DNA of 64,000 bases, from NCBI GenBank assembly GCA_013397455.1, contig VYZB01000274.1:918614-982613 (forward strand), read 5' to 3'. A program made the position numbers and the translations under genes. The notes under the pieces are model-generated. The model did not search any database, was not told the origin of the DNA, and was given only the letters and a program-made list of their open reading frames with translations. The DNA comes from Crotophaga sulcirostris (taxonomy: Eukaryota > Chordata > Aves > Cuculiformes > Crotophagidae). Positions 37,991-49,947 of this stretch are shown piece after piece; positions within the stretch are counted from its first letter, which is position 1, and every line of letters starts with the position of its first letter.

Positions 37991-38691
37991 TCTTTTTGCC
38001 TGTTGAGGAGTTCTGGTTCTATGTTCTTGGATTTTCAAAGATTTTGAAGGCTGAATTCAAAAGACAGGTACTCCAGATCTGGCACCTGTAAGACAGCTTC
38101 ATCTGAGAGACGGATTTCTCTTAAATACTGGATTTCAGTGATCTTCACTTTTAAATGCCTAATGTGTGCATTCCTGGATGTACTACTCCAAGAAATATCA
38201 AAGGTATTGGATGAATAAGACTACACGGTAGTTTTCTTGTCCTCTGAGAAAAGGGGGTCTGTAATTTCTTTGAAACCTGTCCAGAGTGTTTGGTTTTCCA
38301 TTTTGTCTTATTTTAGCAAGATGGTATAGATAACCCATATGAATCGTGAAACTCAATCGGTTCAAATACCTGTGCACATGACACTAGCACCACTACATAT
38401 TAAAATGATAATTGAACTAAACAGGTCTTTTATCTGTAATTTACACTTCTGAAAACACACAGTGGATTTGCCGATTTGCTCTTTAAAGCTACTGATAACT
38501 ATTCTCTGGATTTAAGAACAAAATACCAGAAACAAAAAAAAAAATACAGGATTTGTTGTGATATATGAATATAATAGTATAGGGGCTATTACTGTGGTGT
38601 ATAGCATCACGCTAGAGTGAGCTAGCCTTTCAGGTCCTAAAGGTTTTATTTTAGTTTTTTATTGGACAAAGCAGAAAATTGACGCTGATGT
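37991..38691. other. Spacer between inverted CR1 copies
   Basis: Unique sequence, about 700 bp, between two oppositely oriented CR1 tails. It contains an A-run near 38536-38546. No gene seen. Confidence 0.6.
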
Positions 38692-38869
38692 TTGCCCAGG
38701 GAGGTGGTGGAGTCGCTGACCCTGGATGTGTTTAAGGGAAGACTGGATGAGGCACTGAGTGCCATGGTTTAGGTGATGAGATGGTGTTAGTGTTGGGTTA
38801 TAGGTTGGACTTGATGATCTCAGAGGTCCCTTCCAACCTGGTTATACTCTGATACTGTGATACTGTGAA
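38692..38869 (+). mobile_element. CR1 LINE 3' end with terminal (gatactgt)n
   Basis: 'tgcccagggaggtggtggag' starts the recognisable CR1 ORF2 end. It is followed by the C-terminal codons ('gatgaggcactgagtgccatg' type), a stop, the short 3' UTR 'ggtgttagtgttgggttata', the conserved 'ggttggacttgatgatctc' hairpin region, and a terminal 8-bp microsatellite-like repeat at 38850-38868. Same subfamily as the minus-strand copy at 37572-37990. Strongly 5'-truncated. Confidence 0.9.
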
Positions 38870-39935
38870 ATGAGCACCTACCTTTTCAGAAGCCAAAGGA
38901 GTGTACCACACACCATGTTTCTTCCTTAATTCTCAGATTAAAAATGTATTAGCAAGGCATGTTCCTTATAATATGTCTGACCAAAAACTGAAAAAAAACC
39001 CTTTTTCTAAGGAAATACAGTGTTCTGAAATAAATGGTGCAAACATATAAAGAAAGCGTGGATTTCATTTCATGTAGGCATTTTATTTTGGACAGAGCGG
39101 TGTACGTCAAGAAAGCCAGGTATGCACTGAATTAGTCTAGACATTGAGCAAATGTGATTTGCATTAAAAAAAAAAGAATGGGACTGTATATTAATCAAAT
39201 GCATTTTGCCTCAGGGCTCTCACTTACAGAAGCTGTAGATGAGGATACATTTCAGCTGAGAGACTTCCACATTTCTTACAGAAGCGACCAGTGTTCAAAG
39301 AGCATGCAGAATCAAAGCACCTCTACAAATATATCTAATTGTATTTAGCCATAAACAGAGACTTAACAGCTCATGAGATGATGATGATTCAAGTTCCTAT
39401 GCTGTGACATCAGAGATAAGTTGACTGTCAGAAGAAGCTCAGACACAGAACAAGGATGGGTTTTGAAAACATATAGATATGATTGAATCCATAAGGAACA
39501 AAGGAAAAAACATCAGATTTCATAGCCAACTACTGGCAGAGACATGATTTTCTGCATGGCCCTTTGAAATTTACATGGCTATTTTCTATTTCAGAATTGC
39601 CTCCTGAAGAAGGTGGTTTCTTACCTATCAAGCAGGCAAGTAAGTCAGTCCTGAGCAGTGACTAGTCAGTGCTTTCAACATTAAAATCCTATCATAGCGC
39701 TGTAATATTTATGAAATATTTCTTTTTCCTCTTAAATTATATGTAACCCGTTGAGCTCATTTACCTTTTCAGTCGTAGGCTGTGTTCTGAAAATCCCTCT
39801 GGGAATGCGGCTCTGACCTTTGGCACTTCAGGGACTGATCTGTCCAGAAGGACTCTTCATCTGGATAGATAAACCTTCAGCAACCAGAGCAGAACATTAA
39901 TTAGACACTTAGATGTATTTATCTCTTGGAATTGC
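38870..39935. other. Unique non-coding sequence
   Basis: About 1.07 kb between CR1 tails. No gene or additional repeat recognised. The only frame of note (39154-39348, 64 codons) starts in an A-rich run and has no motif. Confidence 0.6.
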
Positions 39936-40125
39936 AGAATTATAGCATCATAGCATGGTTTGGGCTGGAAGGGACCTTAAAGATCACCCAGTTCCGTCCC
40001 TACTGCCATGGGGAGGAGCACATTCCACAAGGTCATGTTGCTCAAAGCTTCTTCCAACATGGCCTTGAACACCTCCAGGGATGAGGCATCCATGACTTCT
40101 CTGGGCACTGTATTGCTTGCCTCTG
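39936..40125 (-). mobile_element. CR1 LINE 3' end fragment
   Basis: The plus strand reads 'agaattatagcatcatagca', 'tggtttgggctggaaggga', 'ccttaaagatcacccagttcc', 'ctgccatgggga' and 'caaggtcatgttgctcaaag'. These are the reverse complement of the 3' tail and 3' UTR of a second, distinct CR1 subfamily ('gagcaacctg..gatctagt' type). It then runs into 'ttgaacacctccagggatgag' and fades at about 40125. Minus strand, 5'-truncated. Confidence 0.9.
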
Positions 40126-43100
40126 GCTACACTGAATTAAGGTAGGACATTCAGGTTTTGTGTGTGGAACTCCGCCTTTTTGTATAAGACTTCTTCAGGC
40201 TTCTGTAGTATATGAATGTGCTACATTTACTAGCCTTTTCTAAAAAAACATTGCCTTTTTTTGAACATTTACATAGGAGTAATAGTTACATGGCAAGGCC
40301 CTCCAACATCAGTGTCCCCTTCTGTCACAAAAATCACCTTGCTTTACCAATAAAAAGAGATGTTCAAGGTATTGCAGTTTTGACTGAAAAAGGGCTAATA
40401 AGCGAACATATTCTGTTAGCATGGGTTAACCTTCACTAGTTTTATTAAACATAGAGGTAACACATGTGGACAAGCAGAAATTCAGGTATTTTCTTCCTTT
40501 CTACAAAAGTCTCACCAAGAAACTTCATGTCAGAGATTCCAGACAGAAATCAGCAGTGGGCACAAACTGGTCTGGTTAAACCTGCTTATCCCTCCAAAAG
40601 AAAACTCTATAACAGGTCTCCACAAGTGGGTCTCCATAAAGGCTAAATAGTCAGCCTTAAACCTGCCAATGCCACTTTGAAAAAGTCTAGAGCAGTGTAC
40701 ACACCCTCATGACAGCATGAGTAAAATTTTAAGTAAAATATGCTGCCAATACAGAGAGAATAGTCAGCCCAGCTAAGCGATAAGTGGGTGTAGTCCATGA
40801 AACGTAGGAAGTACCACTTGTTGCTCCAGGAACAATGACAGTCCCAGTCTCTGTCTAGACATTTTCAGCGTGTTGAGAACCTCTATCTAAATAGCCATCT
40901 AGAAAGGTGAAAGACTGTAAAATTGACAGTACTACAGGGTGCAAATTTCTATTTACCCACATCCATATTTTTGTTCAATATCCCAATAAGATTTAAATAT
41001 ATATTCAACAGTGATAGATAACTAAAAATGACACAAAGAAACTCTGCAAGAGAACTTGGGGCAGTGGGGAGAGAAACCTTATTCCTAATCAGAGATCTGA
41101 GGTGGAGAGAAACCTAAATAGCACATAAAGATTGTTTTAGGGAACAGTGTGTGTAAATTGATTTCATCATTGTTTCAAAGTGACCACATAAAAAGGAAGT
41201 AATATCTCAAGCTCCAGGACTCTTCATTCTTTCAAAGGGAAGTTTAATAACCTGGAGACTGAGAACAGCAGCTCTCCCTGACAAATGGCAAAGCTGTGTG
41301 GCCAGCAGGTAAATAGAATTAGACAGGGACTGAAGGCACTCCCATCAATTTTAACTGCAAAACACTTGGTAGACTTATCGGCTTTACAGCTAAGTTTTTC
41401 ATTCTCTTCCCATCCCTCAGTAATTTGCTATTTGAGAGACAACCCTTGGCTTCCACAGGGTGAGTCAGAACTACAATAATGAGGCTGTCACATTCCTGAA
41501 ACCTCAGTGTAACTCGATAACATCAGCTTGTCTGGAAAAACAAATGCCAAAGCACCTGAGTAAGGACTATTGACACTGAGGCTTACCTACACTATTACAC
41601 ATAGAACTGCTCTGTGGTCATGGAAGGGAGAATTGCCTGTGGACCAGAACACTGTAAACAGATGGACTGGCAGCCTTTCCAGAGATATCACTGGAAACAA
41701 AACATTTTAAGTGAAACAGAGTCAGAACTGAACCCCATGCAAAGTTCCCTGGAAACATTCCCATTATTGCGTCAGAGGCAACACTGTCACCGTGGTTGGG
41801 TGAACATGTCAAACGTGGTCGGATTACTGTGGTGTAAGATAGGCTAAGGAGTATCACAAAAGTTTTATAACTGAAGGAAGAGGGAGGGAGCTGTACAAGC
41901 CCAGGTAACACTGGAAAGCATTTTAACTACCATCACACCTTGGCACCACCTCTCTTTTAATTTCCCTTGGCAAATGACACCATAAAAGCACCAATCACAG
42001 TAGCTAGGGGATATTTCCATTGGCAAAAATGAGTCTTAATAGCCAGTTGTGTTAGTCCAGGGCTGATAGTCCTGCTGCAACTCAGAAAAACATCGATATG
42101 TACAGGTGAGGGTTTTTAAGAACTATTTGACTTACAGTAAAGATTCCATCTGATTAATTGATTTGTGTTCCACTGCCAGAATGCTCATTTTCAGCTGAGA
42201 TGCATGAACAAGTCTCCACATTCCCTCTGTGTTCCAGTTTAGAATGAGGAGGGGAATGGGAAGGGAAAAAAAAGAAAAAAAAAAACAACAAAAAAAATCC
42301 AAAAAACCCCCAGAAATTTTAATCATTTTTAAGGAGAGAGAGTATAATTCATTTGGATCAGCCTTTCAGGAATTCATTTAGAAATGAAAACAAATATATA
42401 CTTTCTACCACACTGAAACCACAGCAAACCTCCCTGAACACACTAATCTCTTCTTTCCTCTCTGAAACTCTTCCCCGAGCTCCAGCTGAGTTTTCAAATT
42501 TTGGTCTGTTCTCTTGAAAGTGCTCTAGTTTCCTTTACTTTTTGCCAAGCAGCAAATTCTTAAAACTTTTTGAACTTCCTCCATCACTACCCAGCAGTAA
42601 AGCAAGTCACAACTGCTTTTGAGTTCCTGTCATGCTAAGGGACCACTTTGCAAACATGACCTTGGGATGGGCTCTGAACACCCTTTACCTAACAGTCCTC
42701 AACTGTTGTCTGCTTTGACCCACTCCAAACCCTCAGCAGACCATACAATAGCTTTCCTGTCATTTATTTGCTTTAAGAAGGCTTTGCTTTGAGAAATACC
42801 CTCTTTCCACACAGTTTCAGGAAATATCCTACCATTCCCTTTTTTCAAATTTTTCTTTATTCATGTTAATTTCTGCCAGGAGTTGGGCTACAGGTGCTGG
42901 ATCACAGCTAAGATGCTGTTTTGAATGTTTATCCAGAAATACGTGAAAGATAAAATGAAAGCAAATAAGTTTTACGGTATTCCCTGGGCTTTTCTTCCCC
43001 ACTTACAAAAATCATTAAAACACTATTTTTCAAGCCAATTAATCTGAAGGGGGGAAAAAAAACACAACATGGCAGACAAACAGCAAAACATACACTACCT

Positions 43101-43739
43101 AGAGTACAAGGATTTCTCAGCCCTTTTCTCCAGTTCTGCAGTAAGGCATTTCGGAGGTCAAGTTTCCTTCTCCTGCCCTTCAGAAACAGTGGCTTAAAAT
43201 CTTCTGGTCTGTTCTCTTTCCTGGTAGGCAGCGAGGTCTAAATTAAGTTGCCACTTACCAGGTGGTGCCAGCTGTTCTCATCTTTGTTATTCTGTTCAAT
43301 GCATCATTGCATCAGCTGTTCCTCCTCATTAGGCACTCCTAGCATTTCTCACTTAGCATTGAAGCTTAGTCTTGTCATCTGTTATAAATCATTTCGCCAG
43401 CAAAAGGTGAGTGCAGCCTGCAGAACTCACGCTGTCTTCCCACAGAGTTGAAAAACCTGAACAAGATATATGTTTTTCACTTTTTGCTACATTTTCCACT
43501 ACTGCTATTTCTCAGGTGCTGAAAAAACCCATAATTTCCGTGATGTTCTCTCCTTCCCCAAATGTTACATTTTGTGCCCAAACAGGCAAACCGTTCAGTT
43601 GGCTAACAGTGAACCTCTAACCCCACGTATTTAGACGCCACCAGTTGGCTCAGCCTCCTTTCCTTAGACTTACAACTTTTTTCTCACTTTGTGAATTACC
43701 TTGCCTTTTATCAAGGTTTCTTCCTGAACATAACAAAAT
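40126..43739. other. Unique non-coding sequence
   Basis: No gene recognised. An A-rich low-complexity run lies at about 42264-42306. Frames of 60-97 codons (for example minus 41618-41911) lack recognisable motifs. GC is somewhat higher near 41200-41950. Confidence 0.6.
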
Positions 43740-44115
43740 TATAGGAGTGATGAATGAATTGAGTGCATCCCTGTGGAGAGAACTTGGCGATATTGATGAA
43801 TGAGAAAACGGACAAGGGCCAGCAACGTGCACTTGCAGACCCAAAAGCCAGAGGTATCCCGGGTTGCATCAAAAGCGATGTCGCTAGTGTGTTGACAGAG
43901 GTGATCCTGCTCCTCTATTCAAGTGCAACATTGAAGCTGGCTGCCCAGAGGAGCTGTGAATGCCCCAATTTTGGCACTGTTGAAGCCCAGGTTTGATGGG
44001 GCTTTGAGCAACCTGATCTAGTGGACAATATTCCTGCCCATGGCAGTGGGGTTAGACTAGATGATCTTGAAAGGTCCCTTCTAACCCTAACCTTTCTGTC
44101 ATTTTATGATTTCAA
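43740..44115 (+). mobile_element. CR1 LINE 3' region with internal deletion
   Basis: Plus-strand CR1. 'gatgaatgaattgagtgcat' resembles the 'ND..ECTLSKFA'-encoding part. Then come a decayed stretch and the block 'gccagcaacgtgcacttgca' to 'gaggtgatcctgctcctcta', which encodes the conserved 'SQQCALAA..RILGCIK..S..REVILLLYS' type region. After this the match jumps to the extreme 3' end ('ggctgcccagaggagctgtg', 'gggctttgagcaacctgatc', 'gactagatgatcttgaaagg'). The intervening ORF2 end, usually several hundred bases, is missing, so a deletion junction lies at about 43915-43940. The terminal octamer repeat is decayed. Non-functional. Confidence 0.85.
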
Positions 44116-44300
44116 GGCAGATGGGACAGGAAAGAAAAGGAGAGAAAATACGATTACGACAACGAGATAACGGGGGCTTTTTCTGGGACACATACATGTA
44201 AAGAACTCAAAACTATCACTTTACTTTATGGCAGAGTCCTTTTAGAGCATGAACTGCATCTCCTGATGAATCTATGGACTTTACAACTCTTTTAATAAAT

Positions 44301-44420
44301 AAATGGATAGATGGATGGATAGATAGATAGATAGATAGATAAATATAATAATGATAATAATAATTAATAAAAATAATTACAGTAATAATAGTAATAGTAC
44401 CACTAATAATAAAAAAAATA
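44301..44420. repeat. (GATA/GATG)n microsatellite with AAT-rich tail
   Basis: About ten GATA/GATG units at 44301-44341 (a core of five uninterrupted GATA repeats) run into an AT/AAT-rich degenerate tract to about 44420. The minus-strand 70-codon frame here (poly Ile/Tyr/Ser) is an artefact of the repeat. Confidence 0.9.
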
Positions 44421-46946
44421 AATTCCAAATGACAACAAATGCAAGTCGCCTATCTTGACAGCCCATTGCTCAATCAATGAGAAATACTCTTCCCAAGAAC
44501 AACACAAATGTCCTCAAGAATAAAATTCCATTTTTGTCCACACAGATTCTTAAGCACCAATGTATGGTAATAGATATCCTCCATTTGCATAGATTTAAAG
44601 AGAGATTTCTGCATCCTGTAGCACAGAGAAATTCTGTGTGCAATTAATGTCTACAAAACTTGAATCAGTGCCAAATTTTACACTATTCTTCTCAGTAGAG
44701 ATTAAAAGTTCTAGCAAATAAGCAAGGTCTATTGGGAACTTGATCCTGAATCATAATTTTATCTCTCTGTTCTAAACAAATAAAATTCTTTCAGCATGGA
44801 TTTATGGTTATTGAGCAATATTATTGAAAAATCCAGTAATAACTTTGGCTCCAGTCACTATTAAATCTTGAAAATCCACTTTATAAAGCAATACTCTTCA
44901 TTTCCTATTAATACAAAGGCAAGAGCTGACCTGTTTGAGGGAATTTGCTGAAAATATATGTGAAGTAGATACCACATCCCAGGAGAGTAGAATAAAAATG
45001 GCTTGTTACAAAAACAAACCAACACAATACTGTTCAATGAGAATCATATATCTGGCAGGAGCATGCATGACAGAGATTAATGTAGCCCCTGGAGTTTAGT
45101 GGCAGATGGATCTATTATGTTGTTCAGTTTATAAAGTGAACAAATTTTAGCACTCACATTTCCTTCTAGGAAGAGCTAAGAAAATAATCTTTTCAGTATG
45201 GAGGAAAAAAGTTATTTTAAAATTATTGTCCTTTTAAAACATTTAAAATATGTTAAAAAGTAAAAGAGAGTTAACATTTTAAGTTAGTAAGTAAAAATCT
45301 ACCAACGGGATGGATAACGGACAACTTCATTGTCAAATAGAGTGTTTTTCAAAAAAAAAAAGAGAAACGGAGTTGATCCTCAATCGTTATTTAGTCTTCA
45401 AAATCAACTCTACCATGTAGATCAAAGTACTAGAAGTGTGCAGTCTCTGGGTTTGAGGTATAAAAGATATTGACATTTCACTTGGAACACACTTCCAATG
45501 TTTTTGAATTCAGAGCCTATGAAAGCCTTTCAACTATTTTTATTCCATTTATTTTCTGTATTTCTTTTTATTTTATTTTCTCTTCCTGTTTTGAAAGTAA
45601 AGCCATTTCAGAGCCAAATTCAATGTGTCTCCAGAAAGAAGACATTGAGTTTATGTCTTCTTAGATCCAAAATCTAATGCTTGTCCTGGAAGTGTGTGCA
45701 CAGTAACCTGGGTATAGTATCAAGAGAACTTCAGAACTAACCTGGAAGATATTCTCATATGTAGGAATCTGGGATAGATATGCCACAAATAGAGACTCAA
45801 CACCACTGAATTATAAGCAACATAGAAAAGTAAAAGCAAGTGATATTTAGGGCTTGCTTCCCTCTTACCCCTCATTTTAGCGTAAAGCAGGTTAGTTTGG
45901 AACTACTTCTAAACATTCAGGTCTAAAAGATTTCATATTTTCATTCTCTGTATGTGTCATACAAACATTTCAGAAACATTGAGAAATATTTATTCACTAT
46001 CAATTTTAACCAATCTCTCAAACTCATTTGTCTCAGCTTGCATCATAAGCTCTTTTCCAGAACACTCTTTTGTTATATCAGAAACTCAGGAAAGTGCCAA
46101 AGAAGGGTTTTGGCAAAGATCTTCTTCCGTTGTCCTGCAGTTAGTGTGACTGAATCTGGATAGATCCTGAAAAAGGTTACTTTGGTCCCAAATGCCACCA
46201 TGGAGAGAGCCAATTGAACATATTAATTTTCTTCCCTGTGGATTCTTTCTCCTTCTCTTCCACATTCAGATCACAAGTGTCAGAAAGCCCTTACCCATGT
46301 AATTTGCATAAGGGCAACTGCATCTCTCAGATAAATAACTAGGTCATTGTGTGTCCCAGGGTACAATATTTTAGACAGTACTACGCATATAAAGAGATGT
46401 CTTGAGCTGCCGGATGAGCAGTGAGCTGGTCTTGATGAAAGGGCTCAGATATTGCCCTTACAGCAAAATTGTCCAAACTGTTATTCCTTAACACATATTA
46501 TTTACATTTTGTCAAAAGACAGCAAGTGATCTCACCTACCCTTTGTGGATGGCTGACATTGCTTAGCACTAACAACAACACCAAAAAAAAGAACCTAACT
46601 GCAAAAAAGGCTAGCCAGCAGCAGGGTTTCAACAAAAATGAAATTCCTTAGAAAATTTTGCCTTGCACTAGATTTTTTCATTCATTCTAATGAACTTAAA
46701 ATAAAGTACACTCCTTAGAATTAAACATGAAATCTCACTACTGGAATCTCTCTTTACCCTACTTCTAGAAGAAAAAGCAGTGAGTTCAGAATCTCAGAGA
46801 AATGCAAAGACCATCTACTTTTCTTTTTGCTATATTTTTTCATCTACAGAAACTTAATGTCTCTTGCATAATCTGGAATATGCGAATCCTTTCTACCTAA
46901 GTACCAATAATGGATAATAATGCTTTAGTGAACTGCCTTTAAGTGT
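44421..46946. other. Unique non-coding sequence
   Basis: No gene or repeat family recognised. Strongly AT-rich around 45180-45300, with an A-run at about 45351-45361. Overlapping plus frames at 45952-46163 (65 and 69 codons) carry no motif. Confidence 0.6.
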
Positions 46947-47400
46947 GTCACAGAATCATAAACTGATTTACATTGGAAAGGACTTTTGAACATTTCTAAT
47001 CTAATTTCTTCCTGAAAGCATGGTCAAATTCAAAATGGCATCAATATTCTAAGGCCCTCCTCCAGTTTTGAAACTCCTCTAAATAAAAGACTCCACTGTT
47101 ATTCTGGGTGTCTGTGATGTAAATTCATGTGAAAAATTTTTCTTCTTTTGTATGATCAGAATTTCTTTTGTTACAACTTATGGCCAGTGACACTTATACT
47201 CTTGCCAATTGGCCCTGTTTTGGCTCCTCTGCCCTAATAAGTTACTGAAGGTAGTTACGAGGTCCACCGTAATCTTTTCTTTTTCAGGTTAAACAAGAGC
47301 AGCACCTTTCCTCATATACATGAGCTCCAGCCCTCTTACTACTGCTGACTTCTACATCTCGCAACTCACAGTTCTTTCTTGCAGCTCTTCCTAAACTTCA
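46947..47400 (-). mobile_element. Old, diverged CR1 LINE fragment
   Basis: The plus strand has 'cacagaatcataaactgatt' and 'ggaaaggacttttgaacat', the decayed antisense 3' tail. It continues with 'ttcatgtgaaaaatttttc' and 'ttttgttacaacttatggcca' (antisense of the 'FFTVR' and 'HKL' region) and ends near 'cctttcctcatatacatgag' and 'ctccagccctct'. The order matches CR1 on the minus strand over about 450 bp. Divergence is much higher than in the 37.6-kb copy, and every frame is broken. Confidence 0.75.
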
Positions 47401-47735
47401 GGCTCCACATCCTCATCACAGTAAAGAACTGCTATTTTATCAGTATCATGTCTGAAATTTGATTCTGGCGTACTTCAGCCAACCAGAGGAAAGACCACAT
47501 GGTTTGGCAGTGATTCCTAGCTGATCTTGTGAACCATACTGCTTGGAAACTTCTGGTTTAGAGTTTTCTGTCCTACAAAATGACAAAGACCACCCAATGA
47601 GCCATCAAATGAAGATTATCAAGTAGTAGTAGTACAGCACAGAGGATGCTGATGCTGCCCTGCAATGCCACCTTTTGCACAGTTAATTAATCTTAAAAAA
47701 GAATTTTTCCCTCACAGATTTAACCACTTGAATGC

Positions 47736-47975
47736 TGTACTGGTTTTGGCTGGGGGAGAGTTAATTTTCTTTGTAGTACTTAAAATAGTGCTATGTTTTC
47801 GATTTGTGCTGGAAACAGTGTTAATAACAGGGATATTTTAGTTGTTGCTGAGCAGTGTTTACACAACATTAAGGCCCTTTCTTCTCCTCATACAGCTCTG
47901 CCAGTAAGTAGGTGGTATGTGCACAAGAAGCTGGGAGAGGACACACCCAGGACAGGCGACTCCAACTGACGAAAA
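47736..47975 (+). mobile_element. ERVL-type LTR, 5' part
   Basis: The left terminus 'tgtactggttttggctggg' and the following 'agagttaattttctttgtag', 'ctatgttttcgatttgtgct' and 'gctgagcagtgtttacaca' blocks match the U3 start of a widespread avian ERVL-type LTR. The match continues through 'cacaagaagctgggagagga' and 'caggacaggcgactccaact' and stops before the expected TATA box and 3' half. It is a truncated solo LTR with no coding sequence. It represents the half that is missing from the LTR at 12150-12680. Confidence 0.8.
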
Positions 47976-49118
47976 GATTCAGAAAATGTATAGGTCGCTA
48001 GGAAATGTTCATTTGCATTATTCTTAATCCAATATTCAGCAATGATGATTTGCTGAACTAAATTAGAAACTCAGAATTCATATAATGATCTTTTCTCTCT
48101 TGTTTAGAAGACCTCTTATTTTCTTCAAAGAAATGAACACACAGATGCATATACACATACAAAATCTCATAGCAAAGCAGATCCTTTCAGCATGGACCTC
48201 AAGATTAAACTTTGATTTTTGAGTATGTGGATGATTTTCACCCAATATGTGGATGATTTAAACACCTAATGTTTAAATGAAGTGAAATCGATTCTACACA
48301 AAGAAAGGAACTCTCAGGAAGGAAAATGTACATTTTGTAAAAACAAAGCTTAGGTTAAAAAAAAATAATAAAAAGGTCCTACCAGCTGCATTGCTTTTTT
48401 TCTGTAGAGTGCTGCTTATATAAAATATTTATTAGTTTGATATTTCCCTCAGAATCAATTATAATTTTTAATGAATCGCTGTAAATGCAGTTCACCGCTG
48501 ATGTTCTTTTTATAAAATGTCAGTCAATCTGACAGCGAGTTTAACCTTGCTTTTCCTTGCAGTGGACCATACAGAATTTTAAGACAAAATTAACTCTGAA
48601 AATCTTCATCAGCTTCTTAATGAAATAATGGAAATTTATCTCCCTTCCAAAACAGAAAATTAACATTTTAATTTCTGATCAAGGATTTTATTAAACTGGT
48701 TAAATGATTCTGCAATATCTCAAATGGTTCTGTAATATTTTCTTTACTGGTAAAGGAGAGATTTAAAATATCTGGTTCTAAAGATATTATCTCAAAACAA
48801 AAGAGCTAGCAAACCAAAGTAAAACAAATAAACAAAAACCTTGTCAAATTTATCCAATCTTCACCTTGAAAAGAAAAAGAGGCTGTGCAGAGAAGAAAAA
48901 ATAATTATTTTAAACTATTTAAAATCCTTATACAAGCAACTAGAAAAAAGTTGAGCACAGCAAGTAGTTTTAAAATTTTAGAATTTTATTTTAACATTAA
49001 TTTTCAATTTAAAAATTTAGTTTAATTTTTGGATTTAACTTAAGCTTGAACTGCACGAATAAATAAATGAGGAGGAAAACAAAAGACAGGACAAAAAAAT
49101 ATGATGACTTCTTACCTT
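47976..49118. other. Unique AT-rich non-coding sequence
   Basis: No gene recognised. Very AT-rich, with several homopolymeric A or T runs (for example about 48358-48376). No CR1 or LTR similarity beyond the LTR edge. Confidence 0.6.
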
Positions 49119-49337
49119 CTAGTTCTCTGTTACCTTCACAGGACTCAATAGCATTACTGAGCATGATACAGTTCCATCACATTCACTGTCATTATCTATA
49201 CCAATAAGATCAGAAGAAAGGGCATTTCTACAACACATATCTGAAAAATCACCCTCTGAATAGTTACCAGTTCTTAAGAAATGAAGAATTTTTTTCTCCA
49301 TCTGCTCCCATAAGAACATTAACTCTTCTGTTTCATA
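49119..49337 (-). other. Possible minus-strand exon (unrecognised, acidic)
   Basis: On the minus strand a 72-codon open frame (from 49337) includes the short stretches ETEELMFLWEQME, GNYSEGDFSDM and IDNDSECDG. Its acidic, mixed composition looks more protein-like than most chance frames. A potential donor (aag|gtaaca) lies at 49134/49133. A stronger consensus donor (aag|gtaaga) lies about 20 nt further on, after an in-frame stop. The weak point is the upstream end: the only candidate acceptor ('atatgaaacag') has no pyrimidine tract. No family recognised. It could be a pseudogene fragment or chance. Confidence 0.15.
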
Positions 49338-49642
49338 TTAGTTCTCACCAAACCAAGCAAGTTTAAATATATCCAGCCCAGAGACTAGATTTTATTTTAT
49401 TTTTTTTCAGGTATAAGCACTGAGAGAATAAAAAATCAACCCCCATAAGAATCTCATATAGTAAAGTGACCTGATTTTAGACTAGCTAAGAATACAGTTT
49501 TTCTGATTCTAAGTAATAGTCCATAAAAAGTGCCATTTTATTTTTTTAAAAAAATATTTAACTGTAACAGTGAAGATGTTATCTTTCAAATTTCTGTGTG
49601 GTTTTTTTGGTAGATTTTTTTGGAGGTTTTGTTTGTTCGCTT

Positions 49643-49667
49643 GTTTTTGTTTTTGTTTTTGTTTTTC
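49643..49667. repeat. (GTTTTT)n microsatellite
   Basis: About four perfect copies of a GTTTTT hexamer within a T-rich stretch. Confidence 0.85.
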
Positions 49668-49928
49668 CACAGCTAGTGGAATTATAAAATTACTTGAACT
49701 TTCTAAGTCTATTGGATTTCTATGTGTTCATTTTTATGCTGGTTTTGGCTTCCTCTTTTCTCCTTTCTGTGTAACAGTTTAAAAGTATTGCAATGCTTTA
49801 TGAACTACTCTAGTTGATGAAACCTTTATTTTTCAATCTGAAGTCTTATACACAAAAATCCCATCATTGGTAATCACATTTTGCTTTGGCTTTCATCTTT
49901 TATTTTCTTTGGCAAATTTATCTTGTTC

Positions 49929-49947
49929 TTTTTTTTTTTTTTTTTTT
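49929..49947. repeat. Poly-T run
   Basis: Nineteen consecutive T followed by 'acag'. It looks like a polypyrimidine tract with an AG, but no open coding sequence follows, so I list it only as a homopolymer. Confidence 0.9.
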
